Below, piece after piece: positions 56,981-64,000 of a stretch of DNA of 64,000 nucleotides (positions within the stretch are counted from its first letter, which is position 1; each line of letters begins with the position of its first letter). The notes under the pieces are model-generated. The model did no database searches, was not told the origin of the DNA, and saw only the letters and a list, made by a program, of their open reading frames with translations. The stretch spans positions 36,906,118-36,970,117 of the forward strand of contig NC_053149.1 in assembly GCF_016808335.1 (NCBI RefSeq), given 5' to 3'. The translations under genes were made by a program, and so were the position numbers. The DNA comes from Panicum virgatum. Lineage: Eukaryota > Streptophyta > Magnoliopsida > Poales > Poaceae.

Positions 56981-59900
56981 TCAAGTACATGAAGGATTAG
57001 CGGTAACAAACTTTCTCTTCACAAATGTCACTTTATTATGATCACGACGCAAGTATGGAGCATCATCATTGGCTAGCAGGATGCATGGATCAGCATTTAC
57101 TTTGAAAGGTGGAATGGCAACAAAATTATTATATTCTTCTGACAAGTCTGTCTTGTCCTCCACTCCAACGATGTTTCTCTTTCCTGATAGAACTATGTAT
57201 CGCTTAGGCTCATCCTTTTGCTTGTTTATCCATTTCTTTGGCTTGCTGGACATGTCCTTAATGTCGAAAACCTGAGCGACATCCTGGGTTAGGACAAATG
57301 GCTCGTCTCTATACCCAAGATTGTTGAGATCAACTATTGTCATCCCATTCTCATCTTTTGTTACCCCTCCTCCAGATAGCTTAACCCATTGGCAACGAAA
57401 TAGAGGCACCTTGAAATTGGGACTATAATCCAGCTCCCATATCTCTTCAATGTAGCCGTAATATGTGTCTTTTTTTTCCATTATTGTCCGTGGCATCCAT
57501 ACGAACACCGCTATTTTGGTTGGTACTCTTTTTATCTTGGGCTATCGTATAAAATGTGTTTCCATTTATCTCGTACCTTTGGTATGTTAAGATATTCCAA
57601 GATGGTCCCCTAGCCAATAAGAACAGTTGTTCACTTATATCCATGTTATACATTAGATGCTTCCGCAACCAGCTGCAGAAAGTGTTCATGTGCTCACGTG
57701 TAATCCATGCCTCAGACTTTTCCGGGAAATTGAAGAGCAGAATTTTCTTGTGTTCCTCGCTATATGGGTCAACCAAGGATGATTGTTGAAGAACCGTATA
57801 ATGTGCTTTCTTGAATGAGAAATCATCTGTGCAGACATAAGATTTCTTTCCTAATGTACCCTTTCCGGTTAGTCTCCCCTCATATCGCGATTCAGGGACT
57901 CCAATCGGTTTAAAGTCATCAATAAAGTCAACACAAAAGTCAATGACCACCTCAGTTCCGTAGGCACTGGCGATGCTTCATTCTGGACAAGCTCTATTAC
58001 GAACACATTTCTTGTGTACCCCCATGAACCTTTCGAATGGGAACATGTTGTGTAGAAATACTGGTCCGAGGATATCAATCTCTTTGACAAGGTGCACTAG
58101 AAGATGTGTCAAGATGTTGAAGAAAGATGGTGGAAATATCAGCTCAAAGCCAACAAGACATTGCACCACATCGTTTTGTAGCTTTATCAAATTCTCCGGG
58201 TCAATTATCTTCTGAGAAACTGCGTTGAGGAAGGCACATAACTTCACAATGGTTAACCGGACGTTATCAGGCAGAATCCCCCGCAACACAACCGGAAGAA
58301 GTTCGGTCATAAGCACATGGCAGTCATGGGACTTGAGATTTGTAAATTTCTTCTCTGCCAAATTTAAGATTCCTTTTATATTGGATGACTATCCAGATGG
58401 AACCTTTATACTGCTCAAGCAGTCAAACATGGTTTCTTTCTCTTCCTTGCTAAGAGTATAGCTGGCAGGACTTAAGTATTATCGTCCATTATCTCGCTGT
58501 TGTGGATGTAAGGCATCTCGTTCTTCCATACGTTGCAATTCTTGACGTGCTTCTACTGTATCTTTTGTCTTTCCGTACACTCCCAAGAATGCTATCAGGT
58601 TGACGCAAAAATTCTTCGTGAGGTGCATCACATTAATTGCATGACGAACATCTAAGACTTCCCAATATGGTAGCTCCCAAAATATAGATTTCTTCTTCCA
58701 CATGGGCGCCATTCCGTTTTCGTTCGGAACAGGTTGGCTACCAGATCCCTTTCCAAAAATAACTTCTAGATCTTTTACCATGTTGAAGATGTCTTTACCA
58801 CTACGGTGCATCGGTTTTGTTCGGTGGTCCGCTTGGCCTTTGAAATGCTTGCCCTTCTTTCGTACTACATGCCTGATGGGAAGAAATCAACGATGACCCA
58901 TGTATACAACTTTCTTATAGTGAGTCAACCATATATTATCGGTATCATCTAAACAGTGTGTGCATGTTTTGTATCCCTTGTTCGAATGTCCTGACAAGTT
59001 ACTAAGAGCAGGCCAGTCATTGATCGTTATGAACAGCAATGCTCATAGGTTGAAGTTTTCCTGTTTGTATTCATCCCACATCTGTACACCTTCATCGCCC
59101 CAGAGCAATAAGAGTTCTTCGACCAATGGTCTTAGGTACACATCAATGTCATTTCTGGGCTGCTTTGGACCCGGGATAAGCACTGGCATCATGATAAACT
59201 TTCGTTTCATGCAGAGCCATGGTGGAAGATTGTACAGACAAAGAGTCACAGGCCAAGTGCTATGACCACTGCTCATCTCACCAAAAGGATTCATGCCATC
59301 CGTACTCAAACCGAACCTTATGTTTCTCGCATCCAAATCAAATTCAGGGTACGTTCTATCTATTTTTCTCCACTGCGACCCATCAGCGGGGTGTCTCAAC
59401 ATCGAGTCTTTCTTGCGTTCCTCTTTGTGCCATCGCATCAACTTAGGAATATCTTTATTTCTAAACAGACGCTTCAAACGTGGTATTATAGGCGAATACC
59501 ACATGACCTTCGCAGGAACTCTCTTCCAGGGAGGCTCCCCCTCGACATCTCCAGGATCATCTTTTCTAATCTTGTAACGCAATGCACTGCATACGGGACA
59601 TGCATCCAAATTCTCGTACTCGCATCGGTAGAGGATGCAGTCGTTGGGGCATGCATGTATCTTTTGCACTTCCAGTCCTAAAGGGCAAACAAGTTGTTTG
59701 GCTTCATACGTTGTGGTAGGCAATTCATTGTCCTTAGGAAGCATTTTTTTAACAAGTTTGAGTAATTCACCAAATCCCTTATCGGATACACCATTTGTCG
59801 CCTTCCATTGCAGCAACTCCAAGGTGGTGCCAAGTTTCTTCAATCCATTTTGACAATCTGGATACAACAACTTACGGTGGTCCTCTAACAACTTCTGGAA

Positions 59901-60335
59901 CTTCAACCTCTCCGTTTCACTCTCACAGTCTGCCTGCACATTGTGCAATGCCTGCCCCAGATCGTCACTGGGATCATTTTCTGCTACATCTACTTCGGGC
60001 TCTTCCATGGGAATATCGTCATCGAATGCACCGATTCCAGCATTCCCGGGAAAATGGTCGTCAAAATCTTCTTCTTCATTGTCTTCTATGGTAACCCCCT
60101 GTTCTCCGTGCTTCGTCCAACAAACATACTTCTCCATGAAACCATTTGTGAAAATGTGGCTGTGTAGGATTCTTAAAGATGAGTAATTCTTGTTATTGTT
60201 GCAATGAACACACGGGCAGCACATAAAACCAATCTGCTTGTTTGCCTCAGCCACAGACAAAAAATAATGCAGGCCATCAATGATTTTTTTCGAACGTCGG
60301 TCAGCATTGTACATCCATTGCCGGTCCATCTGCAT
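56981..60335 (-). pseudogene. TNP2-type CACTA transposase, CACTA B
   Basis: The start is at an acceptor-preceded ATG near 60335-60329. In order: Transpos_assoc domain (DRQWMYNADRRSKKIIDGL, CCPCVHCNNNK, HSHIFTNGFMEKYVCWTKHG), an acidic linker, the TNP2 domain (CILYRCEYENLDACPVCSAL, DGMNPFGEMSSGHSTWPV), DUF4218 (HDCHVLMTELLPVVLRGILP) and DUF4216 (YGYIEEIWELDYSPNFKVPL, FRCQWVKLSGGG). Stops in frame: TGA at 59043-59045 after NFNL, TGA near 58888 after GHR, a stop at 58479 after DNGR, one near 58390, and TGA at 57978 after ACPE. A frameshift lies near 57480. At least two of the TGA stops fit CGA-to-TGA changes. TNP2 is the transposase proper of CACTA elements. Confidence 0.92.
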
Positions 60336-60551
60336 TTTAAATAAATCGATTTGAATTCTTTACACGTATCAAATAAATAAAATATATCAAACCTAAATTA
60401 AACTAAATGTAACATAACTTGAATAATTAAAAGATATGCAATATCCATCATACATCTGGATTAATTAAAAGGAATACTTAATCCATTACAGAACTTAACA
60501 AAGGAGTACTATACATGAAATTTAAAAATTCGGTCAACAACACATAGGTTT

Positions 60552-60860
60552 TCAACTGTCCTTGCGTTGGAACGCAGAATGCTCTAACGGATTTCTTGCT
60601 GGCGCAAAAGAAGATGGCGGAGCTGAAACCTCCGAGTTTGGTGGTGACGAACCGTAACGCCGCAATAAATCCTCAAGATCAAACGGAGGTTCCTCGCCCC
60701 TTGCCATACATTTTCTATATTCTTTTTCCAAATAACGGAGCGCTGCCCTATGAAAAGCACTAGGTTTTTTGGACCGACGACCTACTCGAGTTGTGCCCTT
60801 CTCTCCAGAAGGACAACGATCACCCCCACCGGCGCCACTCTCTCCAGCTGCTGAAGCCAT
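60552..60860 (-). CDS. Small basic/serine-rich protein upstream of TNP2, unknown
   Basis: An intact reverse-strand frame of 102 codons from ATG at 60860 (MASAAGESGAGGGDRCPSG) to TGA at 60552. The middle part (KKPSAFHRAALRYLEKEYRK) looks like a real helix, and the ends are low complexity. It lies in the leader position of the TNP2 gene and could be a separate small ORF or an alternative first exon. I do not recognise a family. Confidence 0.4.
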   Translation of the reverse strand: MASAAGESGAGGGDRCPSGEKGTTRVGRRSKKPSAFHRAALRYLEKEYRKCMARGEEPPFDLEDLLRRYGSSPPNSEVSAPPSSFAPARNPLEHSAFQRKDS

Positions 60861-61985
60861 ATTTTACTGAAAAATACATTTATTTTCCACAAAATTATAA
60901 ATTCTTACCATTACAATGCAAAAATTATTTACTATTACAATTACAATGATCAGATTAATAACTCTTGCAAATAACAATGAAATCATATAAAAAAGACGAA
61001 ATGTATCATTAATCCTCAAGAAATCTCTAATTAATTGAAAGAATTCTCTATAACTTCTAATTACTTTGACACCCTTCAGTTCCAGGAGTATACTATTTTC
61101 AATATCCAGAAACCCTCTAGAAGAAAAATAAACCTTTATTTCTGAAAATGTATATGTCAGTAACCTCAACCCTGCGGTGATGACACTGCCTTTCGAGGGG
61201 ACACGGTGCGGTACAAGGATGTCACCAATCGGCCAGTCGCAGCACCAACATTTACGATTAATAGGCACAGCACTTGGCACAGGCAGCATGCTCGTTGATA
61301 TGCTCTCAGTACAACAACGGCCATGCTGACTGCGTCAAATGCTGTCTTCTTATCAATCGGAAGTGCTGGTGATGCGACCAACCGATTCGCGACGTGCTTA
61401 TAGCGCATCGTGTATTCCCGAAAGATAGTGCCATCACCGTTGGATGGAGATTAATGACGTATACTTGTTTTGAAATAAAGATTTTTTTTAGCTTCTAGAT
61501 TGTTTCAATGTGAGCCTGAATAAATACATCGATCACTAGAGTGTCAGAATAATCCATTCATAATACAAATAATTCTAATATACTCATTTCATTAATTCAT
61601 TCATGAATACAAAAATCAACTATCCACAATATGGTCATGTATACAAGTACATCACATGAAGTGTCTACACTCATTTTAAAAATTTCTACTATCCACATAC
61701 TCATCTAAATCTAAAAGAAAATCACACCTACATATGCAATCTAGCTAAATGTCCAAGAAATGAGCTAGCTACACATTTTCTCTATTTCTAAAGCATGAAA
61801 TGAGCTATACAAGCCAAGGAAGAAGAGAAAAACAAGCCCCAAACCTTTAGCGCCGATGGATGGACGGGGAATCAAAGATCTTCACAAATTGGTGAAGAAA
61901 TGAGCAAGAACTCCTCTCTCTCCCGAGCCGAGAACAGCAAGAAACAAGTGAGCTGAATGGCTCGGGCGGGGGGAGAGGGAAGGGG
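60861..61985. other. CACTA B 5' region of TNP2, no gene
   Basis: AT-rich promoter/leader region. 61140-61430 is more complex (an open reverse frame 61166-61408) but has no domain. Nothing else seen. Confidence 0.4.
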
Positions 61986-61997
61986 ATAAGGGGGCCA

Positions 61998-62260
61998 AGG
62001 ACTTTTGTCCCGGTTGGAGACACCAACCGGGACAAAATGGGGGCCTTTTGTCCCGGTTGGTGGTTCCAACCGGGACAAAAGGGTACGCGGGCCTTTTGTC
62101 CCTGTTGGATCCACCAACCAGGACAAATGGCCCCCCTTTTGTCTCGGTTGGTGTCTCCAACCGGGACAAAAGGCCCCTGTCCCCCGCTGGCCCGGCTAGC
62201 CGTTGGACCCGGGACAAAAGCCACCTATTGTCCCGGGCCCAAAGGCTGCCGGGACAAATG
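61998..62260. repeat. CACTA B right subterminal repeats
   Basis: About ten alternating ttttgtcccggttgg and ccaaccgggacaaaa motifs, forming palindromes separated by short variable sequences. They match the left-end array. Confidence 0.88.
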
Positions 62261-62294
62261 GCCTGGAACAAAGGCCTATTCTGTAGTAGTGTGT

Positions 62295-63454
62295 GCGGCG
62301 ACTGCGTATTGGCGGAGTCGGCTGCGCACAGACGAGGCGGTGGTGCAAGGGCCTCGCAAAGCGCCACAGCGGGAGGGCTTTTTGCTTAGCTCGATTGGGA
62401 GGTGGGCAATCATCGGCGAAAGACATATCAGATTTGCCGGCAAGATGACGGCAACGCCCTCGGGCACTATTTACAATCTTGGAGACGTGGTCATGGTGTA
62501 ATCCCACTCCGACCAGCTGCAGGGGTGCATCGGCTACACCGTGGTGGCGTGCCGGTGTCAGTTTGCTTCGATGAATGCTAGTGACGCTATGGTGGTGTGG
62601 CTGGAGAAAACTGGCTGCTTCTTGTGCTACAAGTTGAGCTTGGCTGGAGGCAAGGCCGTGAAAGGAGTGCTCGTGTTGATGATCCAATTTGATCGGGCGG
62701 AGTTCTGTTGAGGCTCGTGTCGATGTCCCAATATGGCCGGGCAGTTTCTTAAGTTGAGTGATGTGGTCATGTTGATGCCCGAATGCAACCGACCAGTGTA
62801 CATGGCCCCTGTCGATGTCCCAATCCAATCAGACATAGTTGTAGGTGTAGTTGTATAGAGTTTAGGGTTTTCGAATCCGATTTACTTATAAATTGGATCA
62901 ATTCTCTTCTTCCTATGAATATACGCTGAGCCCAATGTTTAGGATCTTTCTGAAAAAAAAAGCAACGACACAGGCAGCAATGCAGTTTCTCTGAACGGAC
63001 CATGGACCGTTAGAGGTGCTAGCTGGGCCTTGATGTACTGAAAAGCTGCCCTAGAGAGGTGCTTATTATAATTTGTTTTCCCAAGTTGTCTTGCAGCCCC
63101 ACTATTCTCTACGAGCTAGACCTTGGTCATGTGTTGAAAAACTGCCCATTCATGGTGGCGACTCGGAAGAGCGATGAGGCGATGGCATTACGTCCGCTTC
63201 ATATTACTTCCAGATCGTTTTACTGATACAGGTCCAGTTAACAATATCGGAATTCCTAACAATATTGTAAAGCATAATATGGATTTAGAAAAATACAACT
63301 GCAGTAAAAGCTTGCGAAGAAGCAGGGCACTCACAAGTCACATAGAACATCGACGGATAGAAAATGTAAGATCTGTAAATATTTTACAAATTGCTTTTAC
63401 GTATAAATTAAACAAAATATATGTAATCATTATTGACACATATAAACAGTTGAT
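62295..63454. other. Flank right of CACTA B; possible LINE tail at 62840-62960
   Basis: Moderately GC-rich sequence with a repeated phrase (gtcgatgtcccaat at 62720 and 62812). Around 62850-62960 the phrase ttataaattggatcaattctcttcttc, read in pieces, followed by an A run at 62953-62961 resembles a LINE 3' end. No coding sequence is supported. The open reverse frame at 62196-62828 crosses the CACTA border and is discounted. Confidence 0.35.
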
Positions 63455-63470
63455 ATATTTGACTAATTTC
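63455..63470. repeat. 16-bp target site duplication of SINE (left)
   Basis: atatttgactaatttc, repeated at 63834-63849. Confidence 0.85.
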
Positions 63471-63833
63471 TTTTTGAGATTACATGGTACAACTCAGACA
63501 CTCACAACGCACGCACACTCACACCCCTCTGAACACACATACACAAACTCTACACCTATGAGCATCTTCGAAGACCGAGCCGGTAAATCCTCGATGTTGA
63601 CGAAGTCACCACAGGCGCCTCGCTATCGACGGGAACGTCGCCTACCGAGCTGGCAAATCCTCGAGATTGACGAAGTCACTACAGTCGCCTCGCTGTCGAC
63701 GGGAACGTTGCCTACCACTGAATGCACAACGCCGTTAAATTTCAGAATATTCGCTTCCAAGGACGAGAGTCGAACCAAGAACCTAAGGATGCTACCGGGG
63801 CTCTTATAACCACTAGGCTACGTGCCATTTCGC
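63471..63833 (-). mobile_element. tRNA-derived SINE (Au-like)
   Basis: On the reverse strand the head reads ggcacgtagcctagtggtta (A box tagcctagtgg) and then ggttcgactc (B box), the two internal RNA polymerase III promoter boxes. The body contains the grass SINE phrase gacgaagtcac(c/t)acag and gacgggaacgt, and the tail ends in ctcaaaaa. A 16-bp target duplication flanks it. A 70-base part of the body is duplicated in tandem. The Au-family label is from recognition. Confidence 0.85.
63577..63716. repeat. 70-bp tandem duplication inside the SINE
   Basis: 63577-63646 and 63647-63716 are near-identical (gagc(c/t)ggtaaatcctcga ... gggaacgtcgcctacc type), differing at only a few positions. Confidence 0.88.
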
Positions 63834-63849
63834 ATATTTGACTAATTTC
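63834..63849. repeat. 16-bp target site duplication of SINE (right)
   Basis: atatttgactaatttc, identical to 63455-63470. Confidence 0.85.
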
Positions 63850-64000
63850 GGATAACAAGATTTCGATTAATGTGCCGATGCTCATTGATCTATTTCCGAG
63901 CATGTTCTATGTTCCACGCACCACGCTTGTCCGACTGTGTCCAATCACATTGTGGTTGGGCTTCCGACAGATGTCGAGAATATCGCACTCATGCAGAATG

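Larger units (their letters stand above)
50408..62291 (-). mobile_element. CACTA (En/Spm) transposon B, both ends present
   Basis: The left end is cactactacaaaaatg at 50408. The right end is attctgtagtagtg, ending at 62291, giving terminal repeats CACTACTACA(A/G)AA. The 3-bp duplication tgt lies at 50405-50407 and 62292-62294. Both ends carry subterminal copies of tcccggttggn / accgggacaaaag. Two genes on the reverse strand, TNP2 (60335-56981) and Transposase_24/Ulp1 (54820-51123), are separated by a GC-rich island. Both are pseudogenes. Confidence 0.93.

Noticed and set aside
61166..61408. Open reverse frame of 80 codons in CACTA B
   Set aside because: Cys/Val/Ala-rich with no family signal, in the leader region of TNP2.
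63780..63833. tRNA gene
   Set aside because: A and B boxes are present, but the cloverleaf is not complete and the body continues into a SINE with a target duplication.

Overview
The window is plant nuclear DNA, almost certainly from a grass (Poaceae). It is a stack of nested transposable elements with no complete host gene visible. The evidence for a grass is the repertoire: CACTA (En/Spm) elements with TNP2 and Transposase_24 genes, a Tat-lineage Gypsy element carrying an antisense gene, a Tekay-like Gypsy LTR, BED-finger hAT elements, a PIF/Harbinger-like element, an Au-type SINE and a zf-RVT LINE. GC-rich, gene-like islands alternate with AT-rich spacers. I cannot name the species.

Layout. 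1-6923: 3' part of CACTA element A (its 5' end lies outside the window), with the end of a TNP2-type transposase, a reverse-strand coiled-coil exon, a GC-rich divergent promoter and a multi-exon Transposase_24 gene. 8152-12781: a Harbinger-like element (TTA target duplication) interrupted at 8498-12106 by a hAT element with an exact 8-bp duplication. About 14.4-15.2 kb: a Copia pol fragment between GC-rich gene-like flanks. 18.6-36.7 kb: a second hAT transposase gene split by a 16.3-kb Gypsy element (19297-35620, duplication aatac). The Gypsy carries degenerate gag-pol on the + strand and a five-exon gene on the opposite strand between integrase and the 3' LTR. 37.4-37.5 kb: a fragment resembling a REF/SRPP (rubber elongation factor / stress-related protein) host gene. 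37.8-45.2 kb: a Tekay-like LTR element with no pol, one shortened and one long LTR, and between them a ladder of short hairpins. 46.1-46.8 kb: a CACTA remnant. 48331-48640: a MITE. 49267-50107: a 5'-truncated LINE with an 18-bp target duplication. 50408-62291: a nearly structurally complete CACTA element B (duplication tgt) with a TNP2 pseudogene and a Transposase_24/Ulp1-protease pseudogene, both on the reverse strand. 63471-63833: a tRNA-derived SINE with a 16-bp target duplication.

How it works together. In each CACTA element TNP2 is the transposase and the second gene is the accessory protein. The Gypsy is a gag-PR-RT-RH-IN retroelement whose antisense gene is a known but poorly understood extra of the Tat lineage. 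Almost every coding region has stops or frameshifts, and many stops look like C-to-T changes, as expected for methylated, silenced elements. The most unusual non-coding structure is the hairpin ladder at about 39377-39835: roughly 86-bp units in which several arm sequences differ but the pairing is kept.
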